This document shows, one piece after another, positions 25,429 through 34,159 of a stretch of DNA of 64,000 nt. The DNA lies in contig JANQRU010000007.1 in assembly GCA_028284415.1 (NCBI GenBank), forward strand, positions 806,001 through 870,000, in the 5' to 3' direction. The notes under the pieces are model-generated. The model was not told where the DNA came from, searched no databases, and saw only the letters and a program-made list of their open reading frames with translations. Each line of letters starts with the position of its first letter. Positions within the stretch are counted from its first letter, which is position 1. Made by a program: the position numbers and the translations under genes. This DNA comes from Pyrinomonadaceae bacterium (GTDB lineage: Bacteria > Acidobacteriota > Blastocatellia > Pyrinomonadales > Pyrinomonadaceae).

Positions 25429-27648
25429 TTATCCATAATCATCAACTTTTATTTGTGAGCTGTTAACACCATTTGGAAGAAGCAACTCCCCCATTCCGTT
25501 TACGAAAGATGAAGTTCCAACAATGTAATAGTTATATTCTTTCAAATCACCAAGATGCTCTTTGAGGAAAGCTTCATTAATCCTTTTATCTGTTTTGGTA
25601 TGAACATTAATTAATGTGAAATTGTCAGAATAATTCGTTTCAATCTCGTTTAAATACGCGGCTGTTGATTTTTCTTTGTTTGAGTAAAATAAATAGACTT
25701 TGCCTTTGTGATTTTTTCTTTTAAGTTCTTTTAGCATTGGAATGATGGGTGTAATTCCAATTCCTCCAATAAGAAAAACTATATTCTCTTCAGAACCTTC
25801 CGACAAAGCAAAATCGCCCATCGGACCAAATACCAATGCTTCGTCTCCGACTTTTAGAAGATCACAGCTTTTCTTAAAACTGCTTTTGCCGAGCCGCATA
25901 GCAAATCTTAAAACAGATTCTTCAGGATGGGAAACGATTGAGAGCGAACGGAAAGGCATATCCAATTCATTCGTTGCAGGATTCATCAATTTTAAGACGA
26001 CATACTGACCTGCCTCGTGTGTGAATCCGTTCGGTTTTTCAAAGATTAGCTCAATGGTATTTTCAGCAATATTTTTCTTTTCAATCAGCTTAACTATTCT
26101 TTCATCGGGCATTTCAATAACAGAACTTTGAGACCATTCCGCCTCATCATTCATTTTCAAACCAGTTAAAAATCCACCTGCGATTGCTCCTGAGAATCCT
26201 CCGCCGGGAAATGCCCAGGCAGAAGCGAAATATAAATTGGGAATCAAGAAATTATCCCGGAGTCGATTGAATCCTACTTTTTCAGGTGTTTGAGCATAGC
26301 CATAGGCGGTCCCTTCGGGATTGAGCGTATATTCTTTAATAGTTTTGGGCGTACCGACTTCAAAGTATTCGATATGATCTCTTATTCCGGGGAAACGGTT
26401 TTCCAGTCGCTGAAATAAAATTTCAGCTACCTCATCTTTCTTAGATTTATAATCGTCCTCGCTTAACCCTTCCCAGTCATTCAAATAATCCGCCGCACAA
26501 ATCACCGCAACATTTTTTCCTTCTGGAGCCAGTTCTGCGTCTATTTTGCTGTAATCTACAAAAGCGAAACCACGTTTCGACCAATCTCCTCTATTGCTTG
26601 GATAAACATCTTTGAGTTCTTTGACATCGTCACCCGAAAAAATGGTCGAGTAGTGTTTAACACCAACATCGCTCAAATCTCCGTTTACACCAATATAAAT
26701 TGATATAAGCGAGCAAGCCTCTTCAAATGAAGATGTTTTTTCTTTCAATGAACTGGAATGAGGTTCTTCGAGCATTTCGCTCACCAAAGGCATAGCACAA
26801 TTCGCAACTACATTGTCGCAATCCACCGTTACAGAACTTAGATTAGAATTGAAGCTGTCGGCATAAGTAACTCCGGTTACGTGATTGTTTGTAGAATTAA
26901 TTTTCTGTGCCTTTTTGCCTAGCAGAACGGTGCCGCCATTTTGCTCAATAAAGGATGCCAGATAATCCGATAGCTTTTGCGAGCCACCTTTAATAAAGTG
27001 TCCGCCGCCACCAATAAAACTGCTCTGAGCCAAGCTGTAATAATACATCGAGAGAGTGTATGGATCATCCCCCCAGTAAACTATCCAAGACGTTAAATCT
27101 AACTTTAAATCCTCATTTGTAATATATTTATCAAGCCACGAACCGACGCTGTGGCTGGAAGCCTCAATCGTGTTGGGATAAAGAAAAGGCATTAGCGGAT
27201 AAAAAAGAATCTGTTTCCATTTCTTTTGCGGTAATTTGCCCATTTCAAGTGGTATTCCTTTAATCAAATCAATAAATCTGCTAATTCCCTCTGCATCTTC
27301 AGGATACCTTTTGGTCAGAGTTTCTCTCACCTCTTCGTAACCGTGCGGGAAAACAAACTCACCGTTTTTTGAAAGGATATGATGGAGTTCAGGTATTTGC
27401 TCAAACTGAATATTCTTATCAACTTCCAACATCTTGAAAATCTGGACTTTGCCGTCATTTTCATACAACCCATCCATTTCGTGAAGCCCGACTTCCATAA
27501 CAAAATCACGCCTCTTAAAAGTGGTCGCACAACCGCCCGGAATATAATGCTGTTCAAGCAAAAGCACCTTTTTCCCAAACTTCGAAAGCAAAGCTCCCGC
27601 CATTAATCCACCCAGTCCACCGCCAATAACAACCGTATTAAATTTCAT
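25429..27648 (-). CDS. Phytoene-desaturase-like flavoprotein fused to a ferredoxin-reductase-type module
   Basis: From ATG at 27648 (an upstream TTG is unlikely) the protein has 739 residues. The first half is a CrtI/RetSat-type amine-oxidase-fold enzyme with the FAD motif VIGGGLGGLMAGALL (about 7-21), the GGCATTFKRRDF loop, and the C-terminal FAD contact YFASAWAFPGGGFSGA. Residues about 513-739 form an FNR-like module: AGQYVVLKL, the FAD motif RSLSI, and GGIGITP plus YSNKEKS for NAD(P)H. It lacks a 2Fe-2S domain. The fusion implies NAD(P)H-driven reduction or redox recycling of an isoprenoid substrate in one chain. No other carotenoid gene adjoins it. Confidence 0.82.
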   Translation of the reverse strand: MKFNTVVIGGGLGGLMAGALLSKFGKKVLLLEQHYIPGGCATTFKRRDFVMEVGLHEMDGLYENDGKVQIFKMLEVDKNIQFEQIPELHHILSKNGEFVFPHGYEEVRETLTKRYPEDAEGISRFIDLIKGIPLEMGKLPQKKWKQILFYPLMPFLYPNTIEASSHSVGSWLDKYITNEDLKLDLTSWIVYWGDDPYTLSMYYYSLAQSSFIGGGGHFIKGGSQKLSDYLASFIEQNGGTVLLGKKAQKINSTNNHVTGVTYADSFNSNLSSVTVDCDNVVANCAMPLVSEMLEEPHSSSLKEKTSSFEEACSLISIYIGVNGDLSDVGVKHYSTIFSGDDVKELKDVYPSNRGDWSKRGFAFVDYSKIDAELAPEGKNVAVICAADYLNDWEGLSEDDYKSKKDEVAEILFQRLENRFPGIRDHIEYFEVGTPKTIKEYTLNPEGTAYGYAQTPEKVGFNRLRDNFLIPNLYFASAWAFPGGGFSGAIAGGFLTGLKMNDEAEWSQSSVIEMPDERIVKLIEKKNIAENTIELIFEKPNGFTHEAGQYVVLKLMNPATNELDMPFRSLSIVSHPEESVLRFAMRLGKSSFKKSCDLLKVGDEALVFGPMGDFALSEGSEENIVFLIGGIGITPIIPMLKELKRKNHKGKVYLFYSNKEKSTAAYLNEIETNYSDNFTLINVHTKTDKRINEAFLKEHLGDLKEYNYYIVGTSSFVNGMGELLLPNGVNSSQIKVDDYG

Positions 27649-27746
27649 AATACGGTCATACAAAGCAAGTAATGTTCCGTTTGATAAAAGTGGGATATTG
27701 GCAGGCAATGATTTATCTATTGTGAAATTTTTCGCACTCTTTCTCT

Positions 27747-27774
27747 TTCGGTGCGAGATTTCTCACGCACCGAA
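27747..27774. repeat. 9-bp stem hairpin (TTCGGTGCG)
   Basis: TTCGGTGCG and CGCACCGAA flank a 10-base loop. There is no T-run on either strand, so it is listed as a REP-like palindrome rather than a terminator, although it does lie 3' of the trypsin-nuclease gene. Confidence 0.6.
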
Positions 27775-27834
27775 TTTCTAGTCAAATAAATTTTTAACAA
27801 ATTGTCTTAACAAAACTCTCTGTCAGAAACTCAA

Positions 27835-30087
27835 TTATCCCAATCCTTGCAAAAAATCAATTTTTTCTACTAGGTCGGGAAAATCTATGAGTGGATTACG
27901 ATTGCCTTGCTTTTCGTAAATGGCTGCATTCCTATGTTTTTCATAACGACTGACCGTGTCACCTTTATGCCAATCAATTAAGATTTCGATACGGTCTCGG
28001 GTGTATTCTTTTCCTGTTTCATCAATTTCACCTGGGTAGCGTATAAGAAAATATAGTGTCGCACGAGCAACGGCTCCTTTTCCAGCTGATGGTTCAAACT
28101 TGTTTGAAACTCTTTTTCCACAGTCATCACGAACACTTTCTTCAAAGTCTGGAAAATCATAGTAAGGAATATTGCTACGAAAGCTATTACAACGAGATTC
28201 ACATGCAAATAAGTGATGTAAATCCCCACGCATAGGTTCTCTTTTGCGATACCAACTCTGTGGAACGACATGCTCACAATTGTAAGGAAAACGTGCTTCA
28301 AGCGAATCAATCCATTCCTCTGAACTAAATTCATCAAAATCAGACTCCCTTAATAACAACTCTTTAAATTGCTCACGTTTATATTCTTTTGCAAAATCTG
28401 CTTCAATGAACTCTCTCGGATTGAAACTTTCTCCTGAATAAACACTCTTCAAAATAAATCTTCCATCATCTTCATGTAAATCTACCCATGGATAAACATG
28501 TTTAGCAGGCTTATATCTAAATTTATTTTTATGAGTATCTTTCAAAAGTTCGTGAAGACTTGTATAAACTTCTCTCGAATTAGAATTATCAAAATCTATC
28601 TCGCTGTAATATGTTTTGCGGTCTTCTAAATCAGCAGTTTCATCGTAATAAATTCTATTTCTTGCACTTTCTAATTCTTGCAAGGCACCTGTAAGTTCTT
28701 CTGAGTCAATATTAACAGATGATGCAATGGGCACTTCATCTAAATTAGTTTGAGGTGGTTTTTCTAAATCATCCACATCTTTTCTACTAAAAGCAGTGTT
28801 ATTTTGTTCTGTTTTACTACCAGATACCCCTAATGACTGTGTTTGCGATTGTCCTCCACCTAAACTTAGATCTATTTGTAGTGGAACCGTAAAACTTACT
28901 CCGCCCTTTGAATTCGAACTTATATTATTTTTTTTATTTGATTCAGAACAATTTTCATTGTCACTTTTTGGTTTATAAGTGTGCTTGGGATATTTTTTTT
29001 CCTCTGCTTCTCTCATTATTGCCACCTCAATCGGATTAGGTGGTTCAAGATCAAGCATATCCCTTTTTAAGGATTCTTCATCCGAAGACATATTTTTGTT
29101 AATAATAAATTTAACAATCCGACTTATACGAATTCCTTCATTAGCAATCCAAAGTATATCTTCTGGATCATCAGTTCGTCGCCAAACAGAACCATCCTTT
29201 TTAATAATTTGTCCATTTTCAACCTTAGGAACTCCGCTATGATGTAATGCAACAACTTCCCATTCATCATTGTAAACAGGTGAACCAGATGATCCTTGTT
29301 CAGTATCTGTCCCATAATGTGCGAACTTGTCTAATAGATTTGTTAAAGGATTTGAACGAAATGCAATCTGTTTAGTTCGTCCACGCGGGTGCTGAATAAT
29401 ATTTAATGCTTCACCTTTAATTGCTTTGCCCTCTTCACCTATGAGTCGACTCCAACCATAGGTATCTATACTCGCTTTACCATTTACTGATTTATCGCTA
29501 ACAGCAACAATTGTAAAATCTAATGTTTTGTCAGTCATAAAGAACTTATGTGGTTCAAATCTAAAATTATTTACAGTCCTCAATCTCCCAAAACGATCAT
29601 ACTGGTAATCAAATTCAATCTCGCTAAACTTAGCATCTGCAACTGACGAAAGAACATGATTGTTTGTAATCATCAACTTTGGAGAAACCATAAATCCCGT
29701 CCCATGCCCGATTCGTACAGTTGAACTCCTTTTTATTGCAACGCGTCCAACAAATCTTGATACTGCTAAGGCTTTTTCTAAAAAATTTATGTCCATTAAA
29801 TCAGATTTATCAATTATCCTTTCAAGTAAAGTTTGACCTAACAAATCTGCCGCTCGAGCTTTTCCACGGACAGTTTTTCTGACAGTTTCAATCGCCGCTT
29901 CTGCGAAAACCTCAGGCTCTTCCACTCTGTTTTGCACATATCTTTCTAACCTTTTTTTTAACCTTTCATCTGTTTCAATTTCCTGTATATCATTTCTTTC
30001 GATGGATTCTATATTTCTTATTACCTCTCGCTCGTTGCTTAACCATCTTTCACCAGCTTGCTTTGCTATCTCAATGTTAATATCCAT
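27835..30087 (-). CDS. Trypsin-like protease fused to Endonuclease I-type nuclease
   Basis: This is a 750-residue cytosolic protein with no signal peptide. Residues 1-110 are helical, with NFLEKALAVSRFVGR leading into the protease. The S1-like protease occupies about 118-330, with His144 (TNNHVLS), Asp190 (LDFTIVAV) and Ser267 in QGSSGSPV. Residues 380-450 are a Gly/Ser/Asn-rich linker. The C-terminal 270 residues match Endonuclease I (EndA): CEHVVPQSWY (His606), GDLHHLFACE (622-630), CNSFRSNIPYYDF and RNPLIDFP. EndA-type enzymes are normally exported, so a cytosolic copy needs control; cleavage by the attached protease is an attractive idea. The membrane coiled-coil gene lies 69 bases upstream. 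I infer a defence or programmed-death effector. Confidence 0.85.
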   Translation of the reverse strand: MDINIEIAKQAGERWLSNEREVIRNIESIERNDIQEIETDERLKKRLERYVQNRVEEPEVFAEAAIETVRKTVRGKARAADLLGQTLLERIIDKSDLMDINFLEKALAVSRFVGRVAIKRSSTVRIGHGTGFMVSPKLMITNNHVLSSVADAKFSEIEFDYQYDRFGRLRTVNNFRFEPHKFFMTDKTLDFTIVAVSDKSVNGKASIDTYGWSRLIGEEGKAIKGEALNIIQHPRGRTKQIAFRSNPLTNLLDKFAHYGTDTEQGSSGSPVYNDEWEVVALHHSGVPKVENGQIIKKDGSVWRRTDDPEDILWIANEGIRISRIVKFIINKNMSSDEESLKRDMLDLEPPNPIEVAIMREAEEKKYPKHTYKPKSDNENCSESNKKNNISSNSKGGVSFTVPLQIDLSLGGGQSQTQSLGVSGSKTEQNNTAFSRKDVDDLEKPPQTNLDEVPIASSVNIDSEELTGALQELESARNRIYYDETADLEDRKTYYSEIDFDNSNSREVYTSLHELLKDTHKNKFRYKPAKHVYPWVDLHEDDGRFILKSVYSGESFNPREFIEADFAKEYKREQFKELLLRESDFDEFSSEEWIDSLEARFPYNCEHVVPQSWYRKREPMRGDLHHLFACESRCNSFRSNIPYYDFPDFEESVRDDCGKRVSNKFEPSAGKGAVARATLYFLIRYPGEIDETGKEYTRDRIEILIDWHKGDTVSRYEKHRNAAIYEKQGNRNPLIDFPDLVEKIDFLQGLG

Positions 30088-30156
30088 TTTTATTTCCTTT
30101 GTTTTAATTTTTTTCTAAAATTCCATCAAAAACGTTTAACTTGATTCTTACTGGTT

Positions 30157-30918
30157 TTAGAAAAACCAGTAAGCCTTTTCAGTTTCTTTTATATTTTCAA
30201 TTTCGTCATTCATTAGTTTTGCTAACTTACGAAGTTTTCCATTTTCGCCTGTCACTTTTTCAGTTTCATCAGTATATTTCTTGATTTGATAATATAGTTC
30301 TGATTTTTCTTTTAGATTTTTATTCTTTATTTCTTTGTTTTCTTTTTTATACTTTTTGATTATAGCGAGCGTCTTTTCATCAAGGTTGTTCATTAAACGA
30401 AGAGTATAGTTTCCAACATACCTTCTGTCATCAATTATCTCAGTAAGAAGTTTACAAATATTAGGGTCTTTAAAGTTTGCAGTGATTTCTGAGAAAAGTT
30501 TTTTTGAGTTAACTCTCCATTCTCGGCTTGTCTTACGCCAAAACTTCCTACGTTCTTTTTCTTCTTCGAGCTTATGTTGTTTGCTAGCATTTTGAAACAG
30601 TTGCAATATATCTTCTACGGCAGTAAAAGTTTTTGCCGTCTCTACAGTAATTTCATCTGTAAGCTCATAATTCCTTTCAATTTTCTTTTGATTTTTCGTA
30701 TAGACTTGTTGCTCTGCCCATTGTTTACTTTGCCAACAAGAACTTAACCATGTTCCTATGACTCCTGTTAAAATAAAACCAGCAATAAATCGTCCTAAAG
30801 TACCTTCACCTAAAAAAGACTTCTTGTTTTCTTTTGGTTTGATTTCACCAATTATTTCCCCCTTTAAAATCTCACTAATTATTTGCTTCTTAATTTCTTT
30901 AATTTCTCTGCTTTTCAT
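30157..30918 (-). CDS. Membrane-anchored coiled-coil protein, partner of the protease-nuclease
   Basis: This is a 253-residue protein. The N-terminus is a basic/acidic helix (KEIKKQIISEILKGEI, residues 7-22). A single membrane helix lies at about 41-61 (LGRFIAGFILTGVIGTWLSS). The rest is highly charged alpha-helix with two long coiled-coil stretches (about 75-130 and 185-245). There is no enzyme motif. It precedes the trypsin-nuclease gene with a 69-base gap on the same strand, so the two are probably co-expressed. A membrane sensor or tether for the effector is a reasonable inference; no family was recognised. Confidence 0.6.
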   Translation of the reverse strand: MKSREIKEIKKQIISEILKGEIIGEIKPKENKKSFLGEGTLGRFIAGFILTGVIGTWLSSCWQSKQWAEQQVYTKNQKKIERNYELTDEITVETAKTFTAVEDILQLFQNASKQHKLEEEKERRKFWRKTSREWRVNSKKLFSEITANFKDPNICKLLTEIIDDRRYVGNYTLRLMNNLDEKTLAIIKKYKKENKEIKNKNLKEKSELYYQIKKYTDETEKVTGENGKLRKLAKLMNDEIENIKETEKAYWFF

Positions 30919-30957
30919 AAGACTTATTTTGATACTTATCAGAAAATTAATTATGAT

Positions 30958-31329
30958 TTATATTTTAATTTCTCCAATTTCAGTAACTTTCCCATTTTTT
31001 ACTATAACGCCATTTGCAACAACAATTGTGTAATCGTCAAATTCTACTTTTATAGTGTATGTTCCAGATTTTAAGCCTGTAATTCTAAATCTTCCTGAAG
31101 AATTCGTAACAGTTCTGCCATTAACGCAACACTTACATTTTCTAGGTTTCTTACATTGGTCACATTTACAGGACTCAACATTTGCTCTAATTGTAAGTCC
31201 AACAACTGGATATTTTTGGGAAGTTGAAACAATCTTCCCTGTAATCCCGCCTAACTCTTTAGTAATAGCTGATGCTTGATAACAAAAAAACAATAAAACA
31301 AAAAGTGTTACTAAGGTATGTTTTTTCAT
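30958..31329 (-). CDS. Secreted carboxypeptidase-regulatory-like domain protein with Cys cluster
   Basis: The preferred ATG at 31329 gives 123 residues with a signal peptide (MKKHTLVTLFVLLFFCYQASA). The mature part is one beta-sandwich of the CarboxypepD_reg type (GGITGKIVSTSQKYPVVG, then SSGRFRITGLKSGTYTIKV). Between the first strands sits an unusual cysteine cluster, CKCDQCKKPRKCKCC, with six Cys, which could bind metal or form disulfides. It is 40 bases upstream of the coiled-coil gene. Shared transcription is possible, but its secreted nature makes a joint role uncertain. Confidence 0.6.
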   Translation of the reverse strand: MKKHTLVTLFVLLFFCYQASAITKELGGITGKIVSTSQKYPVVGLTIRANVESCKCDQCKKPRKCKCCVNGRTVTNSSGRFRITGLKSGTYTIKVEFDDYTIVVANGVIVKNGKVTEIGEIKI

Positions 31330-31554
31330 GCAATTCAATTTATAATTTGCCACCCTATATTCTCCACTTAAAAATGATTTATTTCTTTACCTAATTATAT
31401 ATGAAAAAAAGTTGAAAAATATTACAAAAACTTGCAAAACACACGTATTTACTTCACTTATGTGCCATAATACATATTTAAGTATTTCACTTTCTATCTC
31501 TAATCTTTACTAAACTTTCTAAATACTTTATTTTCATTACAATTTATTGAGGTT

Positions 31555-32934
31555 TTATTCTTGTCCTTTTTTTGCATCTTTGAATTGTCGAACATCAGAG
31601 CGTTTTTGGGATGTGTATTCTTCGGTTGTGTCTTTGGCGATTACTTCGTAGAGGATGGCTTGTTTGTTGTCTTTTTTTCGTAGGATTCGCCCCAAGCGTT
31701 GGATGTGTTCGCGGGTTGAGCCGGAGCCGGAGAGGATTATGGCGACGGATGCGTCGGGGATGTTGACGCCTTCGTTGAGGACTTTTGAAGTTGCGAGAGC
31801 GAGGACATCGCCTTGGTTAAAGGCTTTGAGCCAGAAGCGGCGTTCTTTGATGTTGGTTTGGTGGGTGATGGCGGGGATTAAATAATCGTTGGAGATTTGA
31901 TAAACGGTTTCGTTTTCCTGGGTGAAGATTATGCACTTGTCGCGTTTGTGGCGTTTTAATAATTCCTGCAAAACACGCATTTTTGAATCTGTGCCGAGGG
32001 CGATTTTTTTGTAGTTGCGGTAGGCTTTCATCGCACGTCTGCCGTCTTCGCTTCTTGCACTTTGGATGAGGAACATACGCCAGCCATCTTGTCCGTATGG
32101 CAAGTTCATTTTGCGACGGAAATTGAGATAAATTTGTCGCTCGGTTTGATACATCATTCGCTCTTCTTTTGAGAGTTCGACCTCAATTCTTTCAACTATG
32201 TAATCCGCTAAATATTCGCCCGCAAGTTCCTGTGCTTCGAGGCGATAGACGAAATTTCCAATAAGCCGCGTTAAATCTTCTTCCGCTCCGTCGGTGCGTT
32301 CGGGAGTGGCGGAAAGTCCAAGACGAAAAGGTGCGATAGCAAATTCTGCTCCGTATTTGTAGCCTTCGCTTGGAAGATGATGGCATTCATCAAAAATAAC
32401 CAAACCAAACTGATTACCGATGCGTTCCTGATGTCGAAACGCCGATGAATAGGTCGTAACAGTAATCGCTCCAATCTCATAAAAACCACCGCCAATCAAA
32501 CCGATTTCCGCATCGAAAGTTTCCAGAAGTGTGTCATACCATTGATTCATCAAATCAATCGTCGGAACAACCACCAAAGTTTGCCGTCCACACATCTCAA
32601 TCGCCATCGTCGCAACGTGAGTCTTCCCCGCTCCCGTCGGTAAAACAACAACTCCACAACGCGAATTATTTTTCCATTCATTTATAGATTCAGTTTGATA
32701 AGGTCTCGGAGTCAGTGGAATCTTCTGCTTAAAATCAAACTTATGATATTTCTTGGCAAGGTCTTCGTAAGGGGTTTTGTTGCGAACAAAATCAATGATT
32801 ATTTCACGATATTTATATGCAGGTGAACGAAACTGTTTTGTCCGCGTATCCCAAACAAAGGCATTTGGCATATCGTCTGCTTGATTCGCACCTTCTAAAA
32901 TTAGAGTTCCTTGTTCAAATTTAAGTTTGAGCAT
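31555..32934 (-). CDS. XPB/Rad25-like superfamily 2 helicase
   Basis: This is a 459-residue helicase close in plan to archaeal XPB. A small N-terminal damage-recognition-like domain (1-80, with AFVWDTRTKQFRSPAYKYRE) comes first. Motif I is LPTGAGKTH, motif II FDECHHLPSEG and motif III LGLSATPERTDG. An insert rich in basic residues is followed by the second RecA domain with motif V SKVLNEGVNIPDA and motif VI IQRLGRILRKK. XPB unwinds DNA in nucleotide excision repair and partners Bax1 (DUF790). A Bax1-like gene is present at 21.7 kb. It starts 18 bases after a VapC-type gene on the same strand. Confidence 0.88.
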   Translation of the reverse strand: MLKLKFEQGTLILEGANQADDMPNAFVWDTRTKQFRSPAYKYREIIIDFVRNKTPYEDLAKKYHKFDFKQKIPLTPRPYQTESINEWKNNSRCGVVVLPTGAGKTHVATMAIEMCGRQTLVVVPTIDLMNQWYDTLLETFDAEIGLIGGGFYEIGAITVTTYSSAFRHQERIGNQFGLVIFDECHHLPSEGYKYGAEFAIAPFRLGLSATPERTDGAEEDLTRLIGNFVYRLEAQELAGEYLADYIVERIEVELSKEERMMYQTERQIYLNFRRKMNLPYGQDGWRMFLIQSARSEDGRRAMKAYRNYKKIALGTDSKMRVLQELLKRHKRDKCIIFTQENETVYQISNDYLIPAITHQTNIKERRFWLKAFNQGDVLALATSKVLNEGVNIPDASVAIILSGSGSTREHIQRLGRILRKKDNKQAILYEVIAKDTTEEYTSQKRSDVRQFKDAKKGQE

Positions 32935-32952
32935 TTGCGAAGATTCTAGCAG

Positions 32953-33360
32953 TTAGTTTTGTTCTTCAGAAATGATTTTGAGGTCAGTAACGTTTATAAA
33001 ATCTCTACTGTTGTGAGTTACAAGTGGAATATCAAAAAGTAATGCAGTTGAAGCAATCCAAGCATCTGCTACATCAAGGGGTCTGCCTTTTTTGTGAGCT
33101 TCGCTTCGTATTTTAGCCCAGATTTTGCAAAGTTTTTCATCTGAATAAATTACTCCATATTTGTTAGACACATATTTTTCTAAATCATTCTTTCGACGGT
33201 TTCCCCAGTTATTTTGTAAAGTCCATTTATGTAATTCTGCCAAAGTCATAAATAAGATGAGTTTAGTAACACTACGCAAATGGGAATCATATAACTTTGC
33301 TCTTGAATCACGCTTAAACAGAAATGAAATGACATTTGTATCAACAACAACTGCCATCAA
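32953..33360 (-). CDS. PIN-domain (VapC-type) toxin
   Basis: This is a 135-residue PIN ribonuclease. Acidic residues at the usual places are Asp in VVDTNVISFLF, Glu in TLAELHKW, Asp in PLDVADAWIA and Asp in THNSRDF. VapC toxins cut tRNA or rRNA when released from antitoxin. The start overlaps the upstream antitoxin gene by 4 bases (ATGA). The XPB gene follows at 18 bases and may be read through from the module promoter. Confidence 0.85.
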   Translation of the reverse strand: MMAVVVDTNVISFLFKRDSRAKLYDSHLRSVTKLILFMTLAELHKWTLQNNWGNRRKNDLEKYVSNKYGVIYSDEKLCKIWAKIRSEAHKKGRPLDVADAWIASTALLFDIPLVTHNSRDFINVTDLKIISEEQN

Positions 33361-33566
33361 TCAAGACTCCTTTCTTTCCTGTCCTTTCGCCACTCATTTA
33401 ACATTCCCAAAAATTCATCAACTTCTTCATGGATTTCTTCTTGAGTTTGATTAGTTTCAGGTCCGAGCAAATCTTCAAAAGTCTCAGCAACTTCGATCTT
33501 ATGAGTCGCAAGATATTTTTCGAGTCTTTCCTTTGCTAAAGTTTTATCAATTACTGTTTCCGCCAT
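33357..33566 (-). CDS. Putative antitoxin paired with VapC-type toxin
   Basis: This is a 69-residue acidic helical protein (AETVIDKTLAKERLEKYLA, then EEIHEEVDEFLGMLNEW). Its gene overlaps the PIN toxin start by 4 bases. No clear ribbon-helix-helix or AbrB motif is visible, so the antitoxin label rests on size, charge, overlap and context. Confidence 0.65.
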   Translation of the reverse strand: MAETVIDKTLAKERLEKYLATHKIEVAETFEDLLGPETNQTQEEIHEEVDEFLGMLNEWRKDRKERSLD

Positions 33567-33596
33567 TTTCTTAAACTTCTTTTATGAAATAATACA

Positions 33597-34037
33597 TTAT
33601 TCTACTGTTTTTCCGCCAAAAACCACTTCTTTAATTTCATCATTACTAACAAAATCTGGTCTTCCAATGCTTTCTTTCCTCATCAAATTAATCAATTCAG
33701 AAAACTCATCTTTAGCTTTTTCCGAATTAACCCCCTCATGTTCCCGAAAAAGTTTTGCAATTTTCTTTATTACATCTTCACTTCCGTAAATTGAAACTCT
33801 TAATCTTGCTTCTGCAGCCAATATTATAAATTCTTTTTCTTTCTCTTTATCATTTAAAAATTGTGCCTTTCCACTACCTGATATTCCCTTTATAAAGTCA
33901 ATATATGATTGTGTTTGCAGTAAGTTAAATTGTCTAGAAGTTTCAAATCTCTTATTAAACAAGTATTGAACAAATGCACCTGTCACAATTCCTAAAATTC
34001 CAACAATGGCTACAATAATTGGTGTTTCCATTTTCAC
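33597..34037 (-). CDS. Single-pass membrane protein of unknown function
   Basis: This is a 146-residue protein with an N-terminal membrane helix (IIVAIVGILGIVTGAFVQYLF, about 6-26). A mainly helical cytosolic domain of about 115 residues follows, with EKEFIILAAEARLRVSIYG as a central segment. It resembles the small TM plus helical proteins found in accessory islands but has no named domain. It lies between the two toxin-antitoxin modules, and the orphan lysC 3' end begins 8 bases before its start codon. It was probably once the gene directly after lysC. Confidence 0.55.
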   Translation of the reverse strand: MKMETPIIVAIVGILGIVTGAFVQYLFNKRFETSRQFNLLQTQSYIDFIKGISGSGKAQFLNDKEKEKEFIILAAEARLRVSIYGSEDVIKKIAKLFREHEGVNSEKAKDEFSELINLMRKESIGRPDFVSNDEIKEVVFGGKTVE

Positions 34038-34044
34038 ATCTTAA

Positions 34045-34143
34045 CTAAAAAAAAGATTCGTGCAATCTTTTTATGACTTCACTAGTTTTTTCTCTTTTTA
34101 CGACAAGGTTTAGATTTACACTTGTGGCTCCGTGTAAGATTAG
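34045..34143 (-). pseudogene. Orphan 3' end of a second lysC copy
   Basis: Thirty-three codons including the stop read LILHGATSVNLNLVVKRE, then KTSEVIKRLHESFF and TAG. The intact lysC ends LISHGASSVNLTFVVKEE, then KVGEVIKRLHESFF. Over 99 bases 75 match by my count, including a run of 26 identical bases near the end. No upstream lysC body is present; the sequence breaks off at about 34144, just before the second toxin gene. It is a diverged displaced gene end, the same situation as at dapA. Confidence 0.8.
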
Positions 34144-34159
34144 AGTTTTTTTTCGATTT

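Noticed and set aside
27747-27774. Terminator of the protease-nuclease gene
   Set aside because: The stem is good but no T-run follows on the minus strand; kept only as a palindrome.
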